A DNA stretch of 64,000 nt from Plutella xylostella (taxonomy: Eukaryota > Arthropoda > Insecta > Lepidoptera > Plutellidae): the NCBI RefSeq assembly GCF_932276165.1, contig NC_063983.1:5773501-5837500 (forward strand). The letters run 5' to 3'. Shown one piece after another: positions 36,920 through 49,265 of this stretch (position 1 is its first letter; each line of letters begins with the position of its first letter). The position numbers and the translations under genes were made by a program. The notes beneath the pieces were generated by a model. It was not told the origin of the DNA. It saw nothing but the letters and a program-made list of their open reading frames with translations, and did not search any database.

Positions 36920-39900
36920 ATGAAGTTCCAACGACTGCTACTCATTGGTAGGTCCAAAGTTTCATTCACTTCTTGCTATTAATTAATACGTAGATAGCTA
37001 CAACTGCAAGTTATCTAGTGATCTCTGATCTATCAGAGTAGGTGCTTATCTACTTATTATGGGTTGGTCAGCTAAAACGATATTTTAGTATCGTATATTG
37101 TCAATGTGTTAAGAGAATCTAAGAGCAGCTATAAACACTACCTGCAGAGAAACCTGACCCCTCTTAGTAATGTCCCTTCAAGAGTGGTTACGATTCCCTG
37201 CAGGCCACGGTACATAATTTCAAAATGAATTAATCCTACCTAGCTACATAGGTTACCTACGACTGTGATACGTCATGTTGCCAACAGGAAAGTTATAAAT
37301 TCTACATACGAGTATAGAGTTAGATACATCGTTAATAATAATTTATAAGTTTTTATGTAAGTATGTAATAATTTATTCATCTAGATCTAGGTTGTACGTA
37401 TCTGAGATATTAATTCATTCATAAAACTTCCTATTATGGGACTTACCTGAGAACCTACTCCGTATCATTTAGATTTAACTTGGCTTATTATTCACCATCA
37501 TCAGGCTGCCCTGCAATGGTCGACTGCTGTACAAACAGTTAAATAAATAAATAAATAAAATCATTTTATTTCAGGCAGTCCCATAGTTACGTATTCATAG
37601 TCCCATAGTTTAGTAGAACAGTATAATGATAAGATGATGATAAGCTAACACTGTCCTAGCTCCTACGCTCCTAGCACTTCCAACCACTGCCGCTGCCGGC
37701 TCCTTGACTGAGGTCATCGTCCCAGTCCCAACTCTTCGTTATCTATTATCTAAAACCGATTGCATATTTTTAAAGGGAAGGCCTTTTGTTTAAGTAGGTA
37801 CTTATAATAATACCGTGGAAACCTTCCCAAATCTCATCTTAAATATGTGAGGGATATAAATATGTGGGGACATCTCACACACGGCCATCCGACCCCAAGC
37901 TAGGCAGAACCTGTGTTATGGGTGTCGGAGAGCTGATATATCTACATAGATAGATACATATTAAATACATAAAGGACAACCAGACACAAGGCAAACACAA
38001 GTGCTCATCACACGAATGTTTGCCCTGGCTGGCGGGATTCGAACCCGCGGCCCCAAGCTTCGCAGGCAGCTTCACTAACGCCTAAGCTACGGTGCCGTCG
38101 AATCTTCTAACCCGTGAGATTTTAGCTGTTTTAGTTTACAATTTTTCATTTAGCGAACCGTGTTTTTTTTAATTAATAACCTATGATTTAATACAAACAT
38201 TAGGACCATTTGACCGGGAGTTGTATGATTTTCCTTCCAAGAGTTCCCATGCTATGGTGCCTCTAGCAACCAACTTCATGAAAATTGCTGATCAACGAAT
38301 TGATACCACTACCTATTCACAGTAACTAAACTTCTTTAAATTCGTAAGTATAATCTTACCTACCTTCTTACTTATAATACCTATGTTCTTATTTTTTAAT
38401 ATGTAGTTAGTTATTTATGAACTATGAATCATGTAATGGATTCATGCTTCATTTATTGTTTTTGACCTTATTTATACCTACTTCATAATTTCCTACATAC
38501 CTTCCAACCTAGACCTACTGCAATAATACGAGACGCTGATTTAATCGAGCTACGAGGTAGGTAGGTAGGTATTACATGAACACATACACTCCTCATTCAG
38601 AGTGCAGCTTCTACCGGCTAAGAATCAAATAAATAATAGAGAGTGCAAAAGTTGTATTAAAAAAATAGTTAGTAGTAGTATAGTTGTTGCTGTTGTTCAG
38701 CCGGGAAGGTAAAATATTTCATATCATTTATTTTTTATTTAATAAATATAATTTTCTTGATTACCGCCATCTATTGTCGAGTAGCCAAACTCATTTCTTG
38801 CACACTTATTATATCCTTATTCTGAGATTTTATTTAGAACTTTCACATGCCGTCCACTGTCATTTTGTTGCACAGACCAAAACTTTTGACTTTTGTGATT
38901 TCCGATCAATTTTCTCTATGGTTCGTTCTTTCAAAAAGTTCCTGCTTTTGTAAACAAATTTAAATTATTGTGTTATTTGTTGTTATTACCGACACAAATC
39001 CGTAAAATTCTGTATTACTTGATAGGTACTTAGAAGCAAATGAGGTTCCTGCGCTGTTCGGATTCTGATAACATGGCGACGGAAACTGCTCCTTCCAAAC
39101 TAAATGAAGCAGAGTTTGAAGGTCTAATTTATATTTTCTTGCACAAGAAGAAAATATAGTTTCCCAGACGTTCACTCGAATATACCTACCCTCGGATAAT
39201 CAGCTGAGCCTGGTTGTTCATTTCAAGCCTGTTTAATTAATGAACTAAATTTAACTTTAATGAGTGACTCATCTAACAATGATCTGATGATTTCATCTAT
39301 AACCAACGCCCGATGATGATTAATTTATCCTGAAGAAGAGCAGAATAGTCATCATTACTTTGTTTCAGCTATCGCGATAAACAGTGAACCATGTCTATCA
39401 CAAAGCATAGACTTACAAAACTGGATGCGGGATCTGCCCGAGGTATTGAAAAATGTGCCATTCATTTATCTTGCTATACCAGGTAAACTAATTTGTTTTC
39501 TCACCTTTCTTATCTTAACAAATTTTCTTAGTATGAATTAATTCAGTGGTGATTTTGGTAGAAATAACTTTACTGCTTATTTGTCCTTGTTCCTAATAAT
39601 TTTAAAGATAAATAGATAATAGAAATAATCTTATAATTTGGAGTCTCACACCATACACCAAAAAAAACACATGTTGAAATAACTTGTAATAAACATATAA
39701 TTTTATAATTAATAATATTTTGATAATAAATGTTTCAGGAAGCCATGACTCAATGACATACGGCATTGACAGATCCAGCGGTCTGGCACCTGATGCAGAG
39801 CCCGCACTGAAAAGACTGTATCCTCTGTTCCGAGGTTCGATCATTAGATGGACAGTAACTCAAGCATTATCTGCATATGAACAGCTACAAATTGGCATTA

Positions 39901-42629
39901 GGTAGAATTTCCATCCCATAGCAAAATTACTTGATGACTTGTTCCATTCATGTAATTTAAATAACTAATTTTAATTTTAAAATTATATTTATTTTAAATT
40001 CTAATTTGCCAAACTCTTAACACAACTGCTCATAGTACACGTAATGATCGCATGTTTGCAAAATCATAAAAAAAAATTACTAATTAAAATAAAATAAAAC
40101 AGCAGGATGATAAGTTTCAATTAATAAATATTTTAATTTTAACAGATACTTTGACTTGCGGCTTGCTACAAAACAGGGGACACAAAACTTCTACTTCACC
40201 CACGGCCTGTATGCTTCAGAAATAACAGAACCTTTGAAAGAAATCAACAGGTTTGTGGAGGACCACCCTGATGAGGTAAAACTTTCATTGCTATCAGTAT
40301 TTTCATGCATGGCAACTGGAATTTAAACTCTTAAGTGGAACTAAGTACTTAATACTAATTTACAATTTATCCTATTATTCCAGGTAGTGATATTGGACTT
40401 CCAGCATTTCTACAGCTTCACGCCAGAAGACCATCACAGGCTTATTTTCAATATCCACAATATTTTCGGGAAGAAGTTTGTACCCAGAACATTGAACCCT
40501 GGGGGCATTACACTGAATTCCATGAAGAGATTGGGACAGCAGGTTAGTCAGATAGATAAATAATACTTTATTGCACACAAACACAGAAATAACAGGAAAT
40601 GCACACCATACACGTAATTTTTAAATCAGCTATTTTTAAAAGCCATTATTGATTGTACCTATATTACTTTTCTTGTATTATTTTGGTTGGTACATATATA
40701 TGTGTTAGTAAATTTTATTTTTTTCTTGAGGCGCGTTTCTTAAAGTCGCAGCAAACCGACAGACAATAGAACTCAAAGGTATAAAATAGACCATTTTCCT
40801 TATTTCTTCAGATAATCGTAGTATACCGCAACGAGTTCATGTTCGCCTCCGCCGAGTTCTGGCCGAGTTCGTTCTTGCCGTCCCCGTGGCCGAGACAGGA
40901 CTCGGTGTCGGGGCTGCTGGGCTTCCTGCGGCGCGTGCGGCGGCGGCCGGGCGCCGGCTTCGTGCACCAGGCCGTGCTCACGCCTACGCCCACCTTCATT
41001 GTGCTCAGGTATGTATTTGTTTAGTATTATAGATTAATGACTGGACACAAAAATTCATGTGTCTTGCCGAACTATTCTAATACCTGGTTTACACGGACTT
41101 CGTAGCTAAGCGCTTAGTACTTGTCACTAATACTAAGTCCTCGTGTGTAAACACGCTGATTAGTGCTTAGTATTAGTGTTTGTGAATAGGGCAAGTGAAT
41201 AGAGATCGATCCTATTTACTAAGCGACAAGTATCCGATATCGATACCCCCACCACGATTTACTAAGTACTTGTCGCTTGCTGACCGCATGTAAACAGCTT
41301 GACAAGTTAGTTAGTCGGCGTCGTTCCATTTCGAATGTCTGGTCACTAATGACTTCTACTGGCTCCAACGTGTAAACGATTACTTTTCACTTGTCTTATG
41401 AGGCTTTAATATAGTGACAAGTACTAAGAGCTTAGCTACGAAGCCCGTGTAAACCAAGCGTAATAAAGCACGGTCGCCCAGCACAGCGAAAAACGGGCAT
41501 TAATAAAATAATAAATAAATAGTCATTTATTTCAGGTAATGCAGTACCCATATTGTCTAACTTGCATTGCCCTAACTTTATTTATATATATAGACTTATT
41601 TGTTTCGGTCGCACGCGCACAGTAAGTGTCAATTCACACGTACCACAACCACACCACGTCGCAGCGACAAAATGTGGTCAAGCTGTGGTTACGTGTGAAT
41701 AGTATGACAGCGGCATTTTGCAGTTGCGTTGTGGCAGCGACAAAATGTCGATGTGGTTGCGTTGTCGCAGTCATTGCGATGTGGTAACCACGTCGTTGTG
41801 TGCAGTTAATACGGAGAACAGGTTACCGCGGTGCCGCCGCCGCGTGGCGGCGTTGCCGTTGCGATGTGGTTGCGTTGTGGTTGCGATGTGGTCGTATTAC
41901 ACAGGTGGTCGATAACAACGGCAAAATGTGGCACGTGTGAATTGGATTATTCATTGTCAATACAAAATATACGCCCGACCACACGGCGTGGTTGTGGTGT
42001 GGTTGTGGTTGTGGTGTGGTTGTGGCTGTGGTGTGGTTGTGGTACGTCTGAATTGACCCTAATAGTTCCCTCACATTTGCACAGTAACCTTGTGATTTTA
42101 GAAGAATAATCTTGCACAGTGCTGCCATCTAGCACCTGCATCTGCCGTAAAATGGTGGAAAGTTAGGGACAGCCTAGACCGCATTTCCATGTTATTCTGC
42201 TAGTATCTTTACTGTGTTTACAACGTTACGGTTTACGGCATTTAGGCAAGTATACATTTCGGCACATTGCTCACAATTATAGGGTACCTACCTACACAAG
42301 CTGCCTAATATGTGGAACACCCAGAAACAAACCAACACAACAACAACGTTTTATACAAACCAAACATCTCCAATTCCAGGTTCATCTCGGATCTTCGGAC
42401 AAAATGCGCGATACCCATCAAGAACGAGGCTTTACCCAGAATAGCGGAAATGACCCCAGGCATGCCGCGTCAGGACGTCCAGAACACAGTCAACGTAGTC
42501 ATAGCTGACTTCGTTGACCTCGACAACGCTGTCTTCCCCAGGACCATCATCAATATGAATAGTAAGATCCTAAATGAAATTGAACTATTGGGCAACGACG
42601 AATACAGACTATCGGAAAACTATGGATAG
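36920..42629 (+). CDS. PI-PLC X domain-containing protein with signal peptide (PLCXD-like)
   Basis: Related to phosphatidylinositol-specific phospholipase C X-domain proteins. Seven exons: 36920-36947, 39369-39482, 39739-39901, 40146-40275, 40384-40542, 40812-41008, 42380-42629; 1041 nt, 346 aa, all phases agree. The first exon gives MKFQRLLLI and the join gives AIAINS, a typical signal peptide, followed by EPCLSQ. The X domain shows LAIPGSHDS (first catalytic His), GIRYFDLR, FYFTHGLY (second catalytic His) and VVILDFQHFY, in the family order. The C-terminal exon ends with VVIADFVDLDNAVF and RLSENYG. Retained histidines suggest phosphodiesterase potential. Family members I know are mostly cytosolic, so a secreted or lumenal form is notable. 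An alternative start at 39073 would need a poor donor (G|GTCTAA) and lacks a signal peptide; I prefer 36920. Confidence 0.88.
37535..37605 (-). repeat. LINE 3'-end fragment (minus strand)
   Basis: A TAAATAAATAAATAAATAAA run followed by ATCATTTTATTTCAGGCAGT. A similar ATAAATAAATAGTCATTTATT / TTCAGGTAATGCAGT block at about 41505-41552 suggests one LINE family with its tail on the minus strand. Confidence 0.45.
37860..38098 (-). mobile_element. tRNA-derived SINE (minus strand)
   Basis: On the minus strand the head carries an A box (TAGCTTAGGCG) and a B box (GGTTCGAATCC), then a body containing GTGATGAGCACTTGTGTTTG, GATATATCAGCTCTCCGACA and GGATGGCCGTGTGTGAGATG. The 3' body matches the nested fragment at 11536-11640. 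It is not a functional tRNA gene because the body continues past the B box without the 3' acceptor strand. It lies in the first intron of the PLCXD gene. Confidence 0.82.
41083..41460. mobile_element. MITE in the last PLCXD intron
   Basis: Ends read CCTGGTTTACACGGACTTCG and, inverted, CGCTTGGTTTACACGGGCTT; about 45 bp of inverted similarity continues through GTAGCTAAGC and TTAGTACTTGTCACTA. TAATA flanks both sides (41078-41082, 41461-41465) as a possible 5-bp duplication. The interior repeats ACTTGTC/ACAAGT motifs. No coding capacity. Confidence 0.7.
41624..42060. mobile_element. Second MITE, rich in GTGGTTGTGG repeats
   Basis: Ends AGTGTCAATTCACACGTACC and, inverted, AGGGTCAATTCAGACGTACC share about 33 bp with two mismatches. 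The interior is full of GTGGTTGTGG/CCACAACCAC units, densest at 41985-42045, giving long meaningless open frames. It lies about 160 bp downstream of the 41083-41460 MITE in the same intron. Confidence 0.7.
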
Positions 42630-43685
42630 TTTATACGGTATGTTGTACTTTATGTTCATGGTTTTTAGTGTAATTTTTAAAGCTGGTTGACTCGAAATTG
42701 ACGTGTTTGGATTGGTATTTTCGACTAGAATGTTGTGAAGTGAAACTTATAAGGAACGCACACTTAGCTTTATGCGGGTATTGCTAGATAAAGTGTTTCA
42801 GCTTCGGGTATATATGATCGAAGTTCTTCAGCCTTCAAAATAGCATACTTAAGTACATTTTACATAATAATTACTTTTTATATTTTTGTACCTGACATGT
42901 TATTTTAACGAAATGAAACCTATTGTTAAGCTTAAAGTTACATTTATTACTCGTATTTATTTTTTACAAGATATAACTGTGATAAAGATGCAATTTTGTA
43001 GACCTTAATTTTGATGATTCTGATATACTCAAAAGAGCGTGTCTAATGCTCGACCAATAGTCTCAATGTTTTGTAACATTCAATGTTTCTTGTATAGGCC
43101 ATTTTATAAAGGCAAATAATTTGTAAAATACTCGACCTATTTCAATCAAAGTTGTACGGTGTAGGTCGTCGAGGATTTCTGACTCGGTGCAGTATCAGTG
43201 GCCCAGTTCTGGGCATGTATTATTTAGCGACTTTGTTCGTTTGTCGTCGACACGATAAGAAGAAGAATCAAAGTTGTGTAATGTGCTAACTTGCATTTGA
43301 CGATAAGCGAATCATGCAATCACCTCTCTCAAAATACCATAACCACTGTTTGTATAATGTAAGCCATATTGGTGATTTAACCCATTACTGCACCTTTGAA
43401 GTAAGATAAACATAATTATTACCTACTTAATAATATTTCGCCTGTTAAAGAGAATTTTGAGCCTCATGAAACTCAGTACTGCCATTCATTGCGATCCATA
43501 ATAGTCATAATTAAAAGTTTATATTTTCTTAAATACATACATTTATTTGATAAGTATATAAATATTTTAAGTGCCTTAAAAGTACACACAAGTAATAATA
43601 ATAATATAAATATATAAATAAATACTTTTATTATAAAAACAAACGTGTTTAAGTTACTAACATTCACAATTTATGAGAAGAAACC
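42630..43685. other. Convergent intergenic region
   Basis: 3' ends of the PLCXD gene (plus) and the GAPDH-like gene (minus) face each other. No exon seen. A TATAAATATATAAATAAATA run lies at 43605-43625. The PLCXD poly(A) site cannot be fixed. Confidence 0.5.
43627..43632 (-). terminator. Poly(A) signal of the GAPDH-like gene
   Basis: AATAAA on the minus strand, about 55 nt past the stop codon at 43686. Confidence 0.5.
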
Positions 43686-46600
43686 CTACATTTCGGAGCT
43701 TCCAAACACTTCACTACAGAATTCATCTAACTTGATCCTTTTGCAGAACTCTTTAAAGGACCATCGACTTGCGGAGTCTGTGTTGGGTTCATTGTCCAAC
43801 GACGCCAGGAGTCTATCGGATAAGTCATCAGAGATCTCTAATATTTGGCAAACCTTTTCCAAATTCTTAAAATCGTCCATCGAATTCGACAGATCACTCA
43901 CTGTTATAACTTCAGACTGTCTTTCTCTCATGTGAAAGGAGTTTTCAGAATCTGTAAGGCTGATGCTGTCCAATTTATCATAAATGTCTTCTTTTGGTCT
44001 TCGGTCTTCGTATATCGTGATAGGAGGACTTACAAGTCGACCGCTGCTAACATTAGAGGTCCCATGTAGACGCATTTTTGTGATGTCATTCCACCATTTG
44101 TCTTTCCCCTCTTTACAATCATTAATTGCAATACAATGTTTACTTTCAACGACTCGCATTTTCTCGTCATCGTGGTTGCGTTTCTCATCACGTTTGTTCA
44201 ACTCAGAACGACGTCTCCGTAATTCCTCCAAAATTGTTTCAATCGTGCGTGTGTCCCATTTCTTATCTTTCCGAAATAAGTTTGTTATATTTCCAAAATT
44301 ACTTGGGTTTATTCTGTGGTTGCCTTCTTTCACATCTATTGTGTATTTGGTGCGATGGTCGTTATTTTCGTCCACGTTTACTGGGTTAGCTACGGGCGTG
44401 TTGTGGTTTATAATGCGGGTAGTTGATGGAAGGCTCCTCTTCATATTTTCATGAGATTGTGATTTTATGTTCATACTATGTATTGATTTCATAGAGGATT
44501 GCATTTGCTCAATTGGATTACTCCCATTCAGTGGTTCCTGTGATTTAGCCTTTAGTTTTGAAAGGACAAGTGAAACAGAATTATTGCATAGCTCTATGCC
44601 CCTTTCTGTTGGATTCAGTATACTTTCTTGATCATATCTATCCGAATTTTCTAGCTTTTCATCAATGTTGTGGTGTTTCCATGTGGTTTCTTCCACTTGT
44701 ACATTTCTTTTTTCATAAATTTCATGTTTTGATTTTATAACTAAATCGTGTTTAGGTGATTCAACTAGTTTGTCACTGAGACCATTCTTTGAATTATGAA
44801 CTTTTTTCATAGTATCTTCGCCATTATCATGATAATTAGTAATTTCGGAAAGGACATTTTCCATGATTATTTCGGTATTTTTTAATGAATTTGGTATCAT
44901 TTTAACGCGTGGTCTGGTGACTAGGATCTCTTTGATAAACATTTGTGGGTCAAATATCAACGCCTGTATGTCAACTAAATCGCTTGATGTATCAGAATGT
45001 TTATATTGGATTTCCGTGACGCCTTGTTGCTGGTTCAAGATAGTATCATCAATACTGCTTATATCAGTTGTTCCATACGATACTGTATCTATGGATTCTG
45101 TTTTATTTTTTTTCATAGTAGCAGATTTATGGGAAGAGCATTCAGCCATTTCTTCTCGAGCAGTTGGAGGATCTGATATCATTGATGAAGTATGTTTTGT
45201 CACAACCATGGCGTTAAAAATTTTGCTGCTTGCGTCTGACTGAGTAGTCACGGTTGCGTTGGATGGTTCAGGCTCTTGCACTGATATTTTTCCAACGGAA
45301 CTAATATTAATCTTGCTATTAAATGACTTTCTCAGCAAATCTTCCGTTATATTAACCATCTTATTAAACTCTTTTTTAACAGCTTCCAAACGTTCTTGCG
45401 TTTTCGAGTAACTATTTAAACCTTTACTACGCTCTGCGTCGTATCGTTGGAAACACGAATTTCCAGCCTCTTTAAATTGCTTTTCTTTATGTTCGTCATT
45501 CCATATTTTAATTGCCATAGTGGATTTCACTCTCTTCGCTACTAATTCGGCACTGTTATCTTTGCTATTAGTGCTATAAGAGTACGTTTCAGTTGTTTTA
45601 TCACCGCGTTTCACACTGTGCTCTTTTGTATCATCCGTTAAAGCCTCAGCAGAATTGCTTGCTGCATCAAACATAGATTGCTTAACCGTGTTGAATGATT
45701 TTTCAGGCTCTACTTTTGGAAACATGTTAGATTTCATTAGAGTGCTGTTCATACAACGATTACATGTGAGAGCTATATTTCTATAAGCTTTGTTAGATTC
45801 TGAAATATTTACACTTATAAAGGTATCATCGCTGTATTGAGATAGTTGATCAGAAACAGTAATAGATCGTGCACTGAGCTCTGTTTGCTGCAAAAAGTTT
45901 TGATTCATCGATAGAAGCGGTCGTAAGATAGTCATTTTGGATAGCAATCTGTTCTGTCCAGATTTTTCCGATAGAAGTATCATGTCAACGATCCTGCATG
46001 CGTAGGAGTACTCGTTCTCATACCAACATACTATTTTGTAGAAGTTAGATTTGAGTTGGAGACAAGAATTGACGTCTACAATACAGGAACAGCTGTCTCC
46101 TATGAAGTCTGAGGACACTGCTTCTTCCGACGATGTCTTTATAATGTTCTTCATTGTTGTTCTTCCGGCCAGGTCAACATGTTTGACGATAATTGGTAAG
46201 CTAGTATCTGATGATAGTCTGAAAATTTTATAAAGAATAAACACAAAACGAAGGATCTTACTATACACTTTACAATCGCTCAGTAAGAATTACCTGACGG
46301 AGATATCCAAAACGGACACATTGACTATGGGCACTCTGAACGCTATTCCCTGCAGCTTGTCTTTGATCTGAGGAATGATCCTGGGCAGAGCCTTGCAAGC
46401 GCCCGTGTTCGCGGGGATGATGTTCTGGAGAATGCTTCTGTGGTCTCGCCAGTGCTGAAAATATGTAAGATACTTATATAGATAGGTATTTTTATTCAGC
46501 ATACTTTAAGTTTGTTTTTGTCTTTTAACCTACCCCTCTGGGAGACAGGCGTGAGCGTGTATGTATGTATGTACTTTAAGTTTCTCAAAAAATCTCCTAT

Positions 46601-48537
46601 ATTTAAGTCAACAAATATGGGAAGAGTTCTATAACTCCATTATTATATTTCTGAAATATCTAGCTTGCTTTCTAGGGTATTTTGGCTAGATATACTTCCC
46701 AGTTTTACCTTTCCCCTCAAGCACAGTCCATCCAGGGGTTTCAACGAAGGTGTCATGGCGTGGATGCTGGTCACGAAGCCCTCCTCCACGCCGAAGACAT
46801 CCTGCAGGATCTTGATGATGGGAGCCAGGCAGTACAGGGTGCTCGACGCGCAAGATACCACCTTGTGGTCTGCAACACCATGTATATTGGTTACCTAACA
46901 TAGTAGGTAAGTATGGGTATTAACAGAGGCTTTGACTAATAATATGGTCCCTAGGTCAGTGTCTTCGTAAAAATCTACATGCAGATGAATGTGATGCGTT
47001 CGAAACACTATCACGTGAAGAGTAGGTACCTATTGTATCCAACAACTAACAACTTGAGTCTGAACAGTTATCGTTTGCTTCCGAGTAGGTGAGGACATCG
47101 GACACTCATTACCTAGGCAGTCGGAAGTGCGGCACATGAATGACATCCTTGGTGACCCTCTTTCAGCTTAGCTACTATACTACTTCTGCAACACCCTATG
47201 TAGTAGGGTATTATTGCTCAAAGCTAAGTAACCTCACCAGTCCTCATGGTGTGTTCGTTGACGCCCACAATGAACATGGGCACGTCGGCGCTGGGGGCCG
47301 TCACCAGCACTCGCCGCACGCTGGAGCTGCGCAGGTGGCCCTGACACAATCACACAACCAATCATTATAGGACTGTGTAGTAGGTACACCAGGATACAGT
47401 ACAAGAACAGTCATTAGGACTGTGTTGTAAGTACACCTATAAGTAGGTACTTAGCTTAAAGCACAGGGCTCATATTCTCCGTTTGTCAGTGATAAATATA
47501 GCGCTGAACTAGGGGGGGGGGGGGGCTGTCGGTTGCACCTTGGTTGCACCGCGTTGTAAAAAATAAACCAGTCAGAATAAGTACCTAGTTGTGAAGCTCT
47601 GACAACCCAGGGTGCGCTAGACGTATTATGTATTCCAATACATAAGTACAGGGTACCTACAGTTAATCCTTTCGTACACCGCAGGGTGGTATTGCGATGA
47701 TAGCATGATGCCACAACACTTTGGACGCTAGCTTATACATATTATATAAGTTGTGGGAGGTGAGAGGTTCCAATTCCAATACTGCCAATATACTTACTAA
47801 AATATTAATATACTTACTAATAATACTTACACATGCTCTCTCGAGAGTAGTGAACAGTCCTGAAGCTTCTACAACATACTTCGTGCCAGTGTCCGCCCAT
47901 GGTATGGTCACTGGTAATTTCTCGTGGTAAACTTTAATTTTCTTTCCTGCAGATAGGTATTTAACCAGACGCCATAATCATTAACACATAATAGACCTAC
48001 TTCACCTGTTATTTTGCGTAGGTACCATGAAAGTAACTATTAATTAGGTAAGTACAAGTAAAATATATTCCAAAACATTAAAGAAAGAAAGAAAGAAAGA
48101 AAACGTTTATTCAGTGCACTGCAAACAAGTAAACTACAATACAAGTAATTTAAATAGAATTTACCATCGATTATCACCTCCGTTTCAGTGTGAGTTACAG
48201 TGCCCTTAAATCTACCGTGGGTGGAATCAAATTTTATGAGGTATGCGATATATTCTACGTTTATAGCAGGATCATTTAAAGCTGCGATCTGTAAATTAGA
48301 ATAGGTATGGTTTGTAGGTAGTTAGGTGTACCTAACAAAAAGTAGTTTAGAAACATTGAACGAATATTACTAGCTTACATTAACTATGTATAAGTAATAC
48401 CTACTTCAATGTTTAGAAAGAAGTTAAAGAAATTGTAGCTTACTCTTACTTACTTGAATGTTTTCATTTTCTAGACAAGTTCTAAAAACTACTCTGCCAA
48501 TGCGACCAAATCCATTAATTCCAACTTTTACGACCAT
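43686..48537 (-). CDS. GAPDH-like pseudoenzyme with a long C-terminal tail
   Basis: Seven exons on the minus strand: 48537-48454, 48288-48165, 47946-47831, 47340-47238, 46869-46709, 46454-46294, 46218-43686; 3282 nt, 1093 aa, phases all agree. Residues 1 to about 340 are a full GAPDH fold: VGINGFGRIGR NAD-binding start, DSTHGRFKGTV, VLVTAPSADVPMF, FRVPIVNVSVLDISVR, SSDFIGD and WYENEY. The active-site motif ASCTTNC of GAPDH is ASSTLYC: catalytic Cys152 is Ser and two neighbours are changed, while His179 and the FRVP Arg remain. Dehydrogenase activity is therefore unlikely. Residues about 341-1093, encoded in one large exon, are rich in Ser, Lys, Asn, Glu and Thr with no recognised domain; a helix-like C-terminus (KNLEKVCQILEI, FKEFCKRIKLDEF) may be ordered. 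The split exon layout and splice consistency argue against a pseudogene. The role is unknown; a structural or germline role is a guess. Confidence 0.88.
48079..48150 (-). repeat. LINE tail fragment with (AAAG)n
   Basis: An AAAGAAAGAAAGAAAGAAAG run followed by CGTTTATTCAGTGCACTGCA, resembling the reverse complement of a LINE 3' end, inside an intron of the GAPDH-like gene. Confidence 0.4.
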
Positions 48538-49200
48538 CTTTACTAAGATTTTACAAGATTTATTTTAAAAGAACCGCTATTTGTAATAAAATAATAATCA
48601 AATAAAACGTTCCGTGTTCCGTAAATCTTTTAAAATATATTTGTTGTGTCAGATCTCGGAATAATTACTTTTTGAATCGGTAATATTTCACTTTAACTTT
48701 GCTTATCCCAACTCTACTGTCATAGACAATGTACCCAAGTACTCAATGCTTATACACATAGATTAAATAATAAAATGCAGAAGGGACTAATTACACATTA
48801 TACTTTTGTGTATTGAGTGAAAGGACTATAATTATTATAATGCGTGATAAAAAATCACTTCTCGGAAGCCCAAGTTTCCGCTTTTCCGGAAATTTTCTCC
48901 TAAATCATAAATAATAGCATTTTTGGAGCCTTCGTTAAAGTTTTAAAATACACAACTTTAGTTTAGGTACAAATTATTAAAAATATTTAGTTTACAAATG
49001 ATAAATATTATAACTAGACTCTTCTATTAGTGCCTCTCCAAGAAAATTTTAGTAATCTAATCATAATCACACTGCAAATATCAAATGACTGTCTTATCTA
49101 GAAAGTGACTTTTCTTTGGTTCATTGATCAGTCAATTCGTAGATTGTCTATGGTTCTCCAGAAAGTGTCCGCCTTGTCCTTCATCTGACATTTTGTATTC
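48538..49200. promoter_or_regulatory. Shared intergenic promoter region of the two GAPDH genes
   Basis: About 650 bp separates the ATG of the leftward GAPDH-like gene from the leader exon of the rightward GAPDH gene. No repeat or other gene lies between, so divergent transcription from a common region is likely. The sequence is AT-rich; no convincing TATA box for either side. A CAAT-like or insulator motif could not be assigned. Confidence 0.45.
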
Positions 49201-49265
49201 CCTATTTGTGGAGTGCATTCGCAGCCGGTGTCATATCTACGTAGACTTCATAAGCTCACACATCG
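49200..49265 (+). other. Probable untranslated first exon of GAPDH
   Basis: A GC-richer segment ending at a good donor, CACATCG|GTAAGC (exon end 49265), about 960 bp upstream of the coding-exon acceptor at 50225. This layout (short leader, one 5' intron) is inferred; the transcription start is not known. Confidence 0.5.

Noticed and set aside
39073..39121. Alternative first exon of the PLCXD gene (MATETAPSKLNEAEFE)
   Set aside because: Phase is correct, but the donor GTCTAA is poor; the exon at 36920 has donor GTAGGT and gives a signal peptide. It may be a minor isoform.
41831..42141. Open frames rich in Val/Trp/Cys or His/Thr/Pro
   Set aside because: They read through GTGGTTGTGG repeats of a MITE.
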